Shown: positions 51,998 to 62,038, numbered from the stretch's first letter. The stretch is 64,000 nucleotides of DNA from Aggregatilinea lenta (GCF_003569045.1 NZ_BFCB01000003.1:310001-374000), one strand, 5' to 3'. Translations and numbers: made by a program. The notes: generated from the sequence alone by a model not told the origin.

Positions 51998-52091
51998 CGT
52001 TCCCGATCTGCTCCGCAGCCCGATCCTGCGTCCCGGTTCGCCGTCGTTTCGCTCGGATTTAGCGTTGATATCTCACTTTGAGGAGCAGATC

Positions 52092-53039
52092 ATGACCACC
52101 CCCACCACTGACCACCTTATCGCCCGCGCGCCGCGTGAGGACGCGGACTTCATGCGCGTGCGTGACTTTCTGATGGCCGCTTTCCGGCATGAGTACTGGG
52201 ATCACAACTGGGAGATCCGGCGCTGGGAAGGCTGGCGCTTTTATCACTTCGCCGACGAGGAGGCGAACGGCGAGCATCCCTGGACGCAGCGCGTCCGCCT
52301 GTGGGAAACGGCGGACGGTACGTTGATCGGTGTGGCGCACCCGGAAGGCGACGGCATCTCGTTTCACGACGTACGCCCCGGCTGGCAGACGCCGGAACTG
52401 GAAGATGCGATGATCGCCTGGTCCGAGGACCATCTGGCGATCACGCTCGAAGACGGTCGCCGCCGCCTGTACTACGACGTGATCGACTACGACGCCGTGC
52501 GGCAGGAAGCGCTGCTGCGGCGCGGGTATGAACGGCTCGATAATTACGGCTATAACCGCCGCCGCTCTCTGGATGTGCCGATCCCGGACGTCGAGATCCC
52601 GGAAGGATATACCATCCGGGGGCAGCGTCCCAACGACGACGAAGATCGCGCGCGGCTGGTGAAAGCGCTGGACGCGGTGTTTCCGCGCGCGCAGACGACG
52701 ACCGTCAACTATCGCGTGTTCGAGGCACTTTCGCCCTCGTACCGCTGCGACCTGCACCTGATGGCTGTCGCGCCGGATGGCAACTGCGCGGCGTTCTGCG
52801 GCATCACCTGGGACCCGGTGAACCGCCAGGGTATCTTCGAGCCGGTCGGCACGGTGGATGAGTACCGGCAGAAGCGGCTGGGGCAGGCGCTCATGGCCGA
52901 GGGACTGCGGCGGCTGAAGGCGCTGGGCGCGACGCACGCGATCGTGGGTACGGGGGATATGGTCCCCGCGAACCGGCTGTACGAGTCGCTGGGCTTCACC
53001 GAGTACCACATCGACCACTTGTGGCAGAAGGTGTGGTAG
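52092..53039 (+). CDS. GNAT-family acetyltransferase (two-domain type)
   Basis: A 315-residue protein. The C-terminal half is a clear GNAT domain (ICFR-like strand LHLMAVAPDGNCAAFCGITW, acetyl-CoA loop EYRQKRLGQALMAEGLRRL, then ANRLYESLGFTEYH). The N-terminal half (MRVRDFLMAAFRHEYWDHNW and a following sheet) looks like a degenerate second GNAT unit, as in mycothiol-synthase-like proteins. GAGGAG lies 6 bases before the ATG at 52092. The substrate is unknown. Its leader (51825-51997) suggests regulated expression. Confidence 0.85.
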   Translation: MTTPTTDHLIARAPREDADFMRVRDFLMAAFRHEYWDHNWEIRRWEGWRFYHFADEEANGEHPWTQRVRLWETADGTLIGVAHPEGDGISFHDVRPGWQTPELEDAMIAWSEDHLAITLEDGRRRLYYDVIDYDAVRQEALLRRGYERLDNYGYNRRRSLDVPIPDVEIPEGYTIRGQRPNDDEDRARLVKALDAVFPRAQTTTVNYRVFEALSPSYRCDLHLMAVAPDGNCAAFCGITWDPVNRQGIFEPVGTVDEYRQKRLGQALMAEGLRRLKALGATHAIVGTGDMVPANRLYESLGFTEYHIDHLWQKVW

Positions 53040-53072
53040 GGCCGGGTGTAGTAATTGAGGCAAGTACTCAAT

Positions 53073-53969
53073 TCACGAAGTACTTGCCTCTGTCTTCTCA
53101 AATTCTTTCCAAAGCCACCGAAGCGCGTCTGAATGTGGTTTTCGTGGTAAGTTGTTGAGATCCTTGACAGTAATGCGGAGCGCTGCCGCATCAGGGCCAC
53201 GCTTGTGATATTGAATTCTTAGTGTATTCGGATTAATACCGAAAAGGCCGGTATCTAAGGCTCTGTGATGTAGAGTGCAGAGGACTAATCCATTACGGGG
53301 GTCATCGCTTCCCTTTTTACCTTTCGGCGTTAAGTGAATTGCATCAAGTAAATCTCGTATGTCGAGGCCGCACAAGGGACAGCAAGCACCGTATCTTTGA
53401 ATAACTCTAAATCGGAATCGCTGCTGCTGCGGACGCGTTGGTACTAACGCAGCGGGTCGGGCGCTTTTGTCAAATAACTTAAAAGGTTCGTCATCATTTG
53501 GTTCAGTCAGCAGCGAGCTGGGAGCATTTTCTTGAAACGAAACAAGAAGTAGCTCTGAACTATCGTCCCAGCCTTCAATCCATCCTATTTTTACACGGCG
53601 GCGAGTTGATGTTCTGGTTGGTTTTATAATCACAAATACCGGTATATGCAGCACTCCCGCCGCTTTTGCAGCCTTGATCTCACCCACATCTCTTGCCGCA
53701 GGGCGATTTGTATGTGGATAGTGGTACAGTAGGACATCTTCTGAAAGCTCATCACTATATGTGGCTACCGTATGATATAGACTTACGGCAATACCCTCCC
53801 CTTCGTCTGTTAAATACCCTGTTTGTTTCTTGTCAACCCAAATTCCCTGTGCTCCACCGTAAAATCCTAATCTATTCAGAGTTTCAGGGGATGTGTGTTC
53901 GGGATCGCTTTCTTGATTCAGTTTGTTCCACATACCGAGCCGACGTTGATATTCTTCTTGAACTGACAT
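53073..53969 (-). CDS. HNH nuclease with possible SRA-like N-terminal domain
   Basis: A 298-residue protein. The C-terminal third is an HNH domain of the HNH_2 type: a zinc pair CPLC, LDAIHLTP, then DPRNGLVLCTLHHRALDTGL. The N-terminal domain has YGGAQGIWVD, GIAVSLYHTVATYSDELSED, LYHYPHTNRPAARDVGEIKA and IPVFVII. This is reminiscent of base-reading domains fused to HNH nucleases that cut modified DNA, but I cannot name it with certainty. The gene is visibly lower in GC than its neighbours, which suggests transfer. GGAG lies 10 bases before the ATG at 53969. No methyltransferase is adjacent, so it may be a type IV restriction enzyme. Confidence 0.78.
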   Translation of the reverse strand: MSVQEEYQRRLGMWNKLNQESDPEHTSPETLNRLGFYGGAQGIWVDKKQTGYLTDEGEGIAVSLYHTVATYSDELSEDVLLYHYPHTNRPAARDVGEIKAAKAAGVLHIPVFVIIKPTRTSTRRRVKIGWIEGWDDSSELLLVSFQENAPSSLLTEPNDDEPFKLFDKSARPAALVPTRPQQQRFRFRVIQRYGACCPLCGLDIRDLLDAIHLTPKGKKGSDDPRNGLVLCTLHHRALDTGLFGINPNTLRIQYHKRGPDAAALRITVKDLNNLPRKPHSDALRWLWKEFEKTEASTS

Positions 53970-54006
53970 ATGTGTTACTCCTACCTCACTGCGCAATTTC
54001 CTGTTT

Positions 54007-54804
54007 TTATCGCAGCCCCTCGAACAGGTCGTGCTCCTCCTGCCGCCCGCCGTTGACTAGGCTGTAGGCGCGGTACAGCGTTTGCTCGCCCCACAGGTAA
54101 ATCTGCGTCTCGTCGGGTAGCTCCAGCAGCGCATCATAGCCGGGCAATTGTGTGCGGTGGCACCGGATCGCGTCCCACACTTGCCGCCAGGTGGCGCGCG
54201 TATCGAGCCGCGCGGTGAGCGCCCACTCCGGCCAGCCGATCGCGCGCCGCTCCTGCCCGTCGATGGTCATCACCAGCTCGCCGAACGCGCGCTCGTACAC
54301 GTCCAGCTTGGCCTTTGGCTCTCCGGCGAAGTACAGCTTGGCGACCTGATGCGGATCGCCCCCATCGCCGGGCGCGGCAGCCGCGACCAGCGCTGCCAGC
54401 GTGAACTGGCTGATGGCGATGTGATCGGGGTGGCCGTAGACGCCTAACGGATCGAACGTGATCACCACCTGGGGCCGGAGGCGGCGGATATGACCCGCGA
54501 TCAGGGGCACGATCTCGCGCGGATCGGTTTGGTCAAGGTCGCCGTCCATGTAGTCCAGCAGAATCAATTCGCCTACGCCGAGCGTGCGGGCGGCGTCGTG
54601 CAGCTCGCGCTCGCGGATTTGGCCGAGCATCTCCGGGCCGGGGTTCTCGTCCGGTGCGCCGAACCAGCCGCGCTGCCCGCGCGTCGCGGTGATGAGCGAC
54701 GTTGCGACGCCCTCCGCTGCATAGCGGGCCAGCGTGCCGCCTGTGCCGAGGGATTCATCGTCGGGATGGGCCAGCACGCATAGGAGCTTCAATGAGTCGG
54801 CCAT
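54007..54804 (-). CDS. PIG-L/LmbE-family deacetylase
   Basis: A 265-residue zinc-dependent N-acyl glucosamine-type deacetylase. Zinc ligands are in LCVLAHPDDESLGTGGTLAR (His-Pro-Asp-Asp) and VYGHPDHIAIS (His-x-x-His). The MshB/BshB-like insertions and GQRGWFGAPDENP suggest the thiol-biosynthesis/LmbE branch, but the acyl-sugar substrate is unknown. GGAG lies 8 bases before the ATG at 54804; the upstream extension of the frame is unconserved. Confidence 0.92.
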   Translation of the reverse strand: MADSLKLLCVLAHPDDESLGTGGTLARYAAEGVATSLITATRGQRGWFGAPDENPGPEMLGQIRERELHDAARTLGVGELILLDYMDGDLDQTDPREIVPLIAGHIRRLRPQVVITFDPLGVYGHPDHIAISQFTLAALVAAAAPGDGGDPHQVAKLYFAGEPKAKLDVYERAFGELVMTIDGQERRAIGWPEWALTARLDTRATWRQVWDAIRCHRTQLPGYDALLELPDETQIYLWGEQTLYRAYSLVNGGRQEEHDLFEGLR

Positions 54805-55004
54805 ATCGGTTCTCCGTGTGGACGGACGAATGCTGTCGAATGTACTCGAAATAGTTCCGCGGACCAAGCGCGGAAACATGCCGCGCAGGGTAAAATTATC
54901 CCCATCCAGACGACCTGTTTGGAGCCTGAGCACATGGAATATACGGGCGTGAGGAAACAGAATTTAGTCTAAGAAAGTGGGCGAGTTCGCTAGAAAGCAC
55001 CTCA

Positions 55005-55355
55005 ATGGACGATGACAGGTGGATCAGAGCCAGGGCAGTTTACGATCTGGCGCTTCAGCGAGACAATATGCCATGGGCAGAAATTGGCCACAGAATGGTG
55101 GCACTCATCGGTCTTCTAGAACGGGATTCGCGTTTTGCTGGGGTTGATGTATTTTCACCGATGCTGGCATTGGGTCTTAAGATTCCAGGTGCGCGGCAAG
55201 CTGTGCATGTAATCTGGGATCCCGAAAATACTGCTTATCAGGTTTTTCTAGATCACTGCGAAGGTGAATTTCATGGCAACTTCGCATTTGCGAGTTCGGC
55301 AGATATCGTTGACGTGATATCGCTTTACCTGCATCGGTTTGGCATAGATTTTTAG
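55005..55355 (+). CDS. Small protein of unknown function
   Basis: A 116-residue acidic protein beginning MDDDRWIRARAVYDLAL. It has a mixed alpha/beta pattern (DRWIRARAVYDLALQRDN as a helix, VHVIWDPENTAYQVFLDHCE as a strand-turn-strand). I do not recognise a family. The gene has weaker GC bias than its neighbours and no clear ribosome-binding site, so it could be recently acquired or decaying. It is flanked by oppositely oriented genes. Confidence 0.5.
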   Translation: MDDDRWIRARAVYDLALQRDNMPWAEIGHRMVALIGLLERDSRFAGVDVFSPMLALGLKIPGARQAVHVIWDPENTAYQVFLDHCEGEFHGNFAFASSADIVDVISLYLHRFGIDF

Positions 55356-55541
55356 AGAATTCGCGCTCACCTGAGGAGCATGGTATTGCGTTCAGTAACT
55401 TAAATATGAGTTTGACTACCTGTCACGCCTATCCAACGCGGAGACGCACTCGATCGGTGCGGAGAATTTTACCGGCACCAAGGGCTAGGATGGTATGGCG
55501 ACCGACCGACGATACGGGGTCTGGCACGGCCAAAGACCCGA

Positions 55542-56534
55542 TCAGCCGGGATACCAGATGATGCGCGGATCGTCCGGCGCGCGCCGGTAGTCCCACGCGG
55601 CGTCGATCAGGCGCGGCAGGTCGTAGACGGGTCGCCAGCCGAGCAGGAACTTGGCCTTGGTGTTGTCCAGCCAGTTGGAATGGTATGGCGTGACGATGTC
55701 CACTGAGGGCACGCCGCGCGTACGGGCGAGGTAGTCGGCCACGGCGCGGTAATTGACCGGCTCGTCCATGCAGACGTTGAACGTCTGTTGGCGCGCGGCG
55801 GGGTGGTCGAGGGCGATCAGAATCGCGCTGACCAGATCCTCCACGTGCACGAAGTTGCGCTGCACCGGCTGGCCGTCGGGGTCGAGCATGACGGGGATCG
55901 TGCCGGTACGCACGTACTCGGCGGCGCGCTCCGGCCCGACGAGATCGCCCCAGCGCGGTCCCCCGAACACGTCGTCGCCGAACGACAGTTGGTATTTGAA
56001 GTCGTCTTTTTCCATGATCCACGGCGCGCGCAGGCAGCAGCCGTTGAGGTCGTATTGCGTGTAGTACTGTTCCAGCATGACCTCTTCGAGCACTTTCGAC
56101 AGCGCGTAACAGCCGGGATAGGGCGTGTGCGGCTGCGCCTCCGTGACCGGGCCGGGATGCGCGTAGACGAAGTGGCCCACCGCCGCATCGCCGCCGATCA
56201 GGATGAACTGCTCGAAGGCCGGGCTGGTGCGGGCCGCTTCCAGCAGCCAGAACAGGCCCTTGATCGCCACGTCTATGATCGTGTCGGGCGTTTCCTTGCT
56301 GGTGGCGAGGTGCAGCACGTGCGTCACGTCCTGCATGGCGAGATCGACCACGGCGCGATCCGCGATGGAGCCGCGCACGACTTCGAGGCGGTCCTCTGCG
56401 GGCAGCGTGCGGTTATGGCACAGGGCGCGCACGGTGAAGCGCTCGTAGGCCGGATCGGCCAGCAGGCGGCGGATGACCGTCTGCCCGACCTTGCCGGTCG
56501 CGCCGGTGACGAGGATGCGTTGGGTGGCGGTCAT
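55542..56534 (-). CDS. NAD(P)-dependent epimerase/dehydratase (extended SDR)
   Basis: A 330-residue extended short-chain dehydrogenase. The nucleotide-binding Rossmann motif is RILVTGATGKVGQTVI and the catalytic Tyr-x-x-x-Lys is in PGCYALSKVLEEV. Downstream RNFVHVEDLVSAILIALDHP is the usual sugar-nucleotide-type strand. It may oxidise or epimerise a sugar or sugar nucleotide. It lies downstream of the isomerase gene on the same strand (85-base gap with a palindromic repeat), so it could act in the same thiopentose/deoxypentose pathway. Confidence 0.88.
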   Translation of the reverse strand: MTATQRILVTGATGKVGQTVIRRLLADPAYERFTVRALCHNRTLPAEDRLEVVRGSIADRAVVDLAMQDVTHVLHLATSKETPDTIIDVAIKGLFWLLEAARTSPAFEQFILIGGDAAVGHFVYAHPGPVTEAQPHTPYPGCYALSKVLEEVMLEQYYTQYDLNGCCLRAPWIMEKDDFKYQLSFGDDVFGGPRWGDLVGPERAAEYVRTGTIPVMLDPDGQPVQRNFVHVEDLVSAILIALDHPAARQQTFNVCMDEPVNYRAVADYLARTRGVPSVDIVTPYHSNWLDNTKAKFLLGWRPVYDLPRLIDAAWDYRRAPDDPRIIWYPG

Positions 56535-56559
56535 GGGAAGCCCCCTATCGAAGAGATGC

Positions 56560-56586
56560 GTAGAGGCAATTCATGATTGCCCCTAC
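56560..56586. repeat. TAGGGGC-family palindromic repeat (AAT arm type)
   Basis: GTAGAGGCAAT-tcatg-ATTGCCCCTAC, an 11-bp stem with one mismatch. It occupies the gap between the epimerase and isomerase genes and could act as a processing or termination hairpin. Confidence 0.7.
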
Positions 56587-56619
56587 GGAATGTCCCTGTT
56601 CAATGGTTTTCTGTGCGAT

Positions 56620-57735
<1,116 letters not shown>

Positions 57736-57743
57736 AAGAGTCG

Positions 57744-59000
57744 TTACCCTTTGTCGGCAGGCCAGGGGACGACCGGCTCGCACGCCGTCGCCACTTCCAC
57801 GAGGTCTTCGATGGTGCGCAGGCTTTCGCGCTCGAAGATCAGCGCTTGCCCGATGTTCAGCGCGAGGCTGGCCGCGACGGTGCGGTCGTGCACGTCCTCG
57901 ATACCGCGAATGTCCGAGACACCCGCCAGCCCGATCACGCGGCGCATCATCTTGCACGCGCCCAACCCGGCGGCGTCGTGCAGCAGGCGCAGCATGTAGT
58001 TGTCCTGGTAGCCCTTCGGCATGTTGACCGGATCGACCTGATCCCAGACGTAGCGCTGGAATTCGCGCGTGAAGACGTGCCACAGGTCGATGATCGTGCC
58101 GGTCAGGTAGGCACGGAAGTCGGCGCGCTTGTCGGGGTCCGGCGTGCGGACCTCGTGCGCGGCGTAGTTCAGCAGCAGGTTGCCGATCACGGCGCCCAGG
58201 TCGAAGCCCATCGGGCCGTAGAAGGCGAATTCGGGATCGATGACGTAGGTTTCCTGCTGGTTGATCATGATCGAGCCGGTGTGCAGGTCGCCGTGCACCA
58301 GCGCCTGCGCCTGCGTCATGAACTTCTCTTTCATCTGAGCCACTTCGACGCGCAGCGTCTCGTCCGCCTGGAGCGCGAGCACCTGCGGCTCCAGCTCGAT
58401 GTGATAGGGATTGCGCTCGGTCTTGCGGTACGGCTCGGTGAAGACGAGGTCTTCCGTGATCTTGCACAGCTCCGGGTTGATGAAGCGCTTGACCATTTCC
58501 TTCTTGGTGCGGTAATCCAGCACGAGGTCGGACGTCATGCCCAGCGTCTTCGCCAGGAACAGCCCGATATGCTCCGCGAAATGCGGGTACTTGATGCCCT
58601 CGCTCAGTCCCTTGCGCATGATGACGTGATGGTTCAAGTTCTGCATCGCGAAGAGGTACATCTCGGGGTCGTAGAAGTATACTTTCGGCGTGTGCGCTGG
58701 CACGAGGTCATACTCGATTTTGAGCGCTTCCGCCTCGATCCGCGCGCGCTCTACGGGCAGCGGCCAGTCGCCGCCGACCAGCCGTAAGTACGGCAGCGCC
58801 TGCTTGATGATGACCGTGCGCTCTGGGTCGGCCGTAGCCCACACCTTGAACACCAGATTCAAGTTGCCGTCGCCCACTTCGTCCGCGACCAGCTCGTCGT
58901 CCGGGCGGAAGACCGCGCTCATCTCCGGGCGCTGCTTCACATAGTCGAGAATGGAAACGGGATCGAAAGGCCGGTAGTTCGGTGAAATCTCGTCGTTCAT
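57744..59000 (-). CDS. mtnK: MtnK-like kinase
   Basis: A 418-residue protein-kinase-like fold. The nucleotide-binding part has DGNLNLVFKVWATADPERTV and IIKQALPYLR. The catalytic loop is ALVHGDLHTGSIMIN and the metal-binding segment TYVIDPEFAFYGPMGFDLG. These patterns are diagnostic of methylthioribose kinase (MtnK). It phosphorylates methylthioribose (or a 5-deoxypentose) at C1. AAGGAG lies 13 bases before the ATG at 59000, which is rather distant. It is followed after 8 bases by the isomerase gene. Confidence 0.93.
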   Translation of the reverse strand: MNDEISPNYRPFDPVSILDYVKQRPEMSAVFRPDDELVADEVGDGNLNLVFKVWATADPERTVIIKQALPYLRLVGGDWPLPVERARIEAEALKIEYDLVPAHTPKVYFYDPEMYLFAMQNLNHHVIMRKGLSEGIKYPHFAEHIGLFLAKTLGMTSDLVLDYRTKKEMVKRFINPELCKITEDLVFTEPYRKTERNPYHIELEPQVLALQADETLRVEVAQMKEKFMTQAQALVHGDLHTGSIMINQQETYVIDPEFAFYGPMGFDLGAVIGNLLLNYAAHEVRTPDPDKRADFRAYLTGTIIDLWHVFTREFQRYVWDQVDPVNMPKGYQDNYMLRLLHDAAGLGACKMMRRVIGLAGVSDIRGIEDVHDRTVAASLALNIGQALIFERESLRTIEDLVEVATACEPVVPWPADKG

Positions 59001-59192
59001 TGCTTTGCACTGTCTCCTTAAACGATGGGACGACCTCTCCACTGGGCGCGGCGAGGTCGCGGGTTCAAAACATTAAGTGTTCTTCGCCCCATCCCCGGCC
59101 CTTCCCCCGCAAGCAGAGAAGGGCGAAAAAAGACGGTTTTTGAAGTCCCTCCCTCTTTACGGGGGAGGGATTCAGGGTGGGGGCAGCTTGCA

Positions 59193-59219
59193 CAGGGGTA
59201 TAACGTACTACGCCCCTAC
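59193..59219. repeat. Degenerate TAGGGGC-family repeat
   Basis: AGGGGTA on the left and TACGCCCCTAC on the right pair imperfectly around ACGTAC. The same 237-base gap also holds two CCCTCC/GGGAGG-type hairpin fragments (59079-59165). Nothing else is visible between the kinase and permease genes. Confidence 0.5.
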
Positions 59220-59237
59220 AGCGAAATCTCGTACGCG

Positions 59238-60269
59238 TTACATCGTCTTGTCGCGCTCGGCGCGGCCTGCGAAGACCGTGTTGACCATCAGCGCACCCAG
59301 CAGCACCGCCCCGGTAATGAATTCCTTCAGGTAAATGTCGATGCTGGGGATGTTGTCCAGACCGTTGCGCAGCGTGCCGTAAATGAGCAGGCCGATCAGC
59401 GTTTGTAACATGCCGCCGCGCCCGCCCATCAGCGACGTGCCGCCCAGGACGACTGCGCCAATGGTGTCGATCAGGAAGCTCTCAGTCGCGTCCGGCTGGG
59501 CGCTGTGCAGGCGTCCCATGCTGACGATGCCGGCCAGCCCCGCAAAGAAACCGCAGATCGTCATGACGACGACCAGCACCAGCGAGGTGTTGACCCCGGC
59601 CAGCCGCGCCGCCGGTTTGCTGGCACCCGTCATGTACACGTACCGCCCGAAGCGCGTATAACGCAGGATCAGATAACCGGAGGCCAAACACGCCAGGGCG
59701 ACCAGCACGATCACGGGCAGGCCGTCCTTGCCACCGATGCGGTGGCTGCCCAGGTACGCCGACCATTCCGACACTTTGGTGATAACACGCCCCTTGCTGA
59801 TATAGGTGACCAGCCCTGAGGCGATGAGCGACATGGCGAGCGTGGTCATAAACGTGGGGATGCGGAAGCGCGCGCTGGCGAGGCCGCTGATCAGCCCGGC
59901 GAGGGTGGCCGCGCCGATCCCGGCCAGCATGGGGATCGGCTCCTGGTAGTCCAGGTTGGCAAACAGGTGCGCCGAGATCATCGCCGACAGCGCCGCGACT
60001 GCCGCGATGCTCAGGTCGATTTCGCCCAGCAGCAGCACGAACGTCATGCCGCTGGCGAACACGCCCAGCGTGGACACCTGGATCAGGATGTTACGCAGGT
60101 TGATCGGGCGCAGGAAGCTGTCGGACGCCAGGCCGAAGAACACGAACAGCGCGATCAGCGTCCAGACCTGGGCCAGCGCCGTGAAGCGTCGCACCCACAC
60201 CGACGAGCCGGACAGCGCCCTGAAGCGATCGATCAAGGATATTTTTGTCGGACTGGTTGCAGGGTTCAT
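59238..60269 (-). CDS. RbsC-like sugar ABC permease
   Basis: A 343-residue permease of the ribose/galactose importer class with about ten hydrophobic segments. Diagnostic blocks are SGMTFVLLLGEIDLSIAAV and GAVVLGGTSLMGGRGGML, the RbsC/XylH signatures. Overlap with the ATPase gene is ATGA. It is followed after about 240 bases by mtnK on the same strand, so the cargo is plausibly a ribose derivative. Confidence 0.92.
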   Translation of the reverse strand: MNPATSPTKISLIDRFRALSGSSVWVRRFTALAQVWTLIALFVFFGLASDSFLRPINLRNILIQVSTLGVFASGMTFVLLLGEIDLSIAAVAALSAMISAHLFANLDYQEPIPMLAGIGAATLAGLISGLASARFRIPTFMTTLAMSLIASGLVTYISKGRVITKVSEWSAYLGSHRIGGKDGLPVIVLVALACLASGYLILRYTRFGRYVYMTGASKPAARLAGVNTSLVLVVVMTICGFFAGLAGIVSMGRLHSAQPDATESFLIDTIGAVVLGGTSLMGGRGGMLQTLIGLLIYGTLRNGLDNIPSIDIYLKEFITGAVLLGALMVNTVFAGRAERDKTM

Positions 60270-61747
60270 ATCAACCTCATCAAAGCGTCTTTATCTAAGT
60301 TCTGGTTTTCCATCCGCGCAACGATCTTCCCGTGAGACATCACCACGACCCGATCCACGACCGCCAGGATCGTTTCCGGTTCGGATGAAATGACCAGCAC
60401 GCCAAAGCCCTCGTCGCGGAATTGGCGCAGAATGTTCATGACTTCGCTCTTGGCGCCCACGTCCATGCCACGTGTCGGCTCGCTCATGATGAAGACCTTG
60501 GGCGGGAAGGTCAGCCAGCGTGCGATGGCGACTTTTTGCTGGTTGCCGCCGCTCAGCTTGCCGACCGGGTTGAGCGGATCGGAGGGGTTCACATTGACCC
60601 GGTTGATCGCGGGCACGGCAGCAGCCAGTTCCTGGTTGCGCTGTGGCACAATCCGTCCAATACGCTCCAGGTGCGGCATGGTGACGTTGCGATAAATTGG
60701 CTCATCCAGCAGCAGGCTCTTGCGCCGGGATTCCGTCGCGTAGGCCAGCCCGTTGCGGATCGCGTAGCGCGCCGAGTGGTTGTGGGGAAATTGCTTGCCG
60801 TTGAGCGTGATGGTTCCGCTGTCGAACTTGTACAGTCCGAACAGCGCCCGTGCGAGGTCGAAGTGACCCGCGCCGATGGCCCCATACAGGCCTACGATCT
60901 CGCCTTTGCCCACCTGCAAGTCGATGTTGGTGAACACATCGGAGGTCAGGTCGTGGACGTGCAGCAGCGGCGCCGTCGCCTCACCGATAGTGTCGGGCGT
61001 TTGCAGGATCCGCTCAATCTCGCGCCCCAGCATCAGCGAGATCAGCTTGTCCATCGAGGCGTCCTGGCGTTCCAGCGTGGCGACCTTGTTGCCGTTGCGC
61101 AGCACCGTGATCCGGTCCGCGACGCGCAGCACTTCTTCGAGGAAGTGGGAGATGTAAATGATGCTGCGCTTTTGTTGGCGGAGCGTGTTCACCAGGCGCA
61201 TCAGCTGCTCGACTTCAGCCGGCGACAGGGCCGATGTCGGCTCGTCCATGATCAGCACGCGCGCGCCGGACATGATCGTGCGCAACACCTCTACCACCTG
61301 CTGCGTGCCGAGCGAGTAGCGCTCCAGCGGCAGCGAGGGGTCCAGATCGAAGCCGAGCGTGTGCAGCTGCTCCGCCGCGACGCGGTGCATCTTGCCCCAG
61401 TCCACCGTGCCCCAGCGCGTGAGCGGCTGGCGGCCCAGGAACAGGTTCTCCGCGACGGACAGCGGCGGGATGGCGCTCAGTTCCTGATGGATCATGCCGA
61501 TGCCGTGCTCCAGCGCTTCGCCGGGCCGGTGCATCTGGATCGCTTTGCCATCGAGGATGTAAGTGCCGTCGTACTCGGTGTAGATGCCCGCGAGGATGCG
61601 CATCAACGTGCTTTTGCCCGCGCCGTTTTCGCCGACCAGCGCGTGCACTTCCCCTTCGCGCAGATCAAAATCGACGTGGTTCAGGGCCTGGATGGTGCGG
61701 AAGTTCTTAGAAATATTCTGGAGTTCAAGAATCGGTGTGTCGCTCAC
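60266..61747 (-). CDS. RbsA-like sugar ABC ATP-binding protein (two ATPase halves)
   Basis: A 493-residue double ATPase. The N-half has Walker A GENGAGKST, a degenerate signature (YSLGTQQVVEV) and Walker B VLIMDEPTSALS. The C-half has a degenerate Walker A GLYGAIGAGHFD without Lys, a good signature LSGGNQQKVAIARWL and Walker B-like VFIMSEPTRGMDVGAK, where the usual Asp before Glu is Ser. The degenerate C-half P-loop is normal in this family; the Ser replacement is less usual. It powers the adjacent permease. Confidence 0.93.
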   Translation of the reverse strand: MSDTPILELQNISKNFRTIQALNHVDFDLREGEVHALVGENGAGKSTLMRILAGIYTEYDGTYILDGKAIQMHRPGEALEHGIGMIHQELSAIPPLSVAENLFLGRQPLTRWGTVDWGKMHRVAAEQLHTLGFDLDPSLPLERYSLGTQQVVEVLRTIMSGARVLIMDEPTSALSPAEVEQLMRLVNTLRQQKRSIIYISHFLEEVLRVADRITVLRNGNKVATLERQDASMDKLISLMLGREIERILQTPDTIGEATAPLLHVHDLTSDVFTNIDLQVGKGEIVGLYGAIGAGHFDLARALFGLYKFDSGTITLNGKQFPHNHSARYAIRNGLAYATESRRKSLLLDEPIYRNVTMPHLERIGRIVPQRNQELAAAVPAINRVNVNPSDPLNPVGKLSGGNQQKVAIARWLTFPPKVFIMSEPTRGMDVGAKSEVMNILRQFRDEGFGVLVISSEPETILAVVDRVVVMSHGKIVARMENQNLDKDALMRLI

Positions 61748-61989
61748 CGCACGACTCTTTCGACTTGGCTCTATTAAAGGGCAGCTTGACGGTAAACCAA
61801 TCCCATCACGCGCGGCACCGCCCGTTCACGCCGCCGCCGGTAAGCGACCGGACATCGTCACGGCGGCCCTACTGCGGATGCGGATTGAGGCGGCGCGGTG
61901 AGCCGGGCGACAGCCCTGGCTCGCAAAACGGCGGACAAAATCCATTCGGATTGATAAGGTCCAGATGCACCACGAAACAAGGTCATGAA

Positions 61990-62026
61990 TAAAAATGAGG
62001 CGGCGGCCAGTCTGACCACCGCCTCG
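61990..62026 (-). terminator. Terminator after the substrate-binding protein gene
   Basis: Read on the minus strand: GAGGCGGTGG...CCGCCGCCTC followed by ATTTTTATT. It lies 13 bases after the binding-protein stop and before the ATPase gene (291-base gap, otherwise empty). Partial readthrough would give excess binding protein over transporter. Confidence 0.8.
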
Positions 62027-62038
62027 TTTTCCATCCGA

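Noticed and set aside
51821-52081. 86-codon frame starting at ATG 51821
   Set aside because: It runs through the terminator hairpin and leader structure, has no ribosome-binding site and an Arg/Ser/Pro-rich product. The minigene at 51849 with AAGGAGG is the better translated element.
53693-54067. 124-codon plus-strand frame opposite the HNH gene start
   Set aside because: No ribosome-binding site and it overlaps the start of the HNH gene and the end of the deacetylase gene on the other strand. The protein lacks any domain.
60422-61777. 451-codon plus-strand frame opposite the RbsA-like gene
   Set aside because: Shadow of a gene with intact ABC motifs; the antisense product has no recognisable features.
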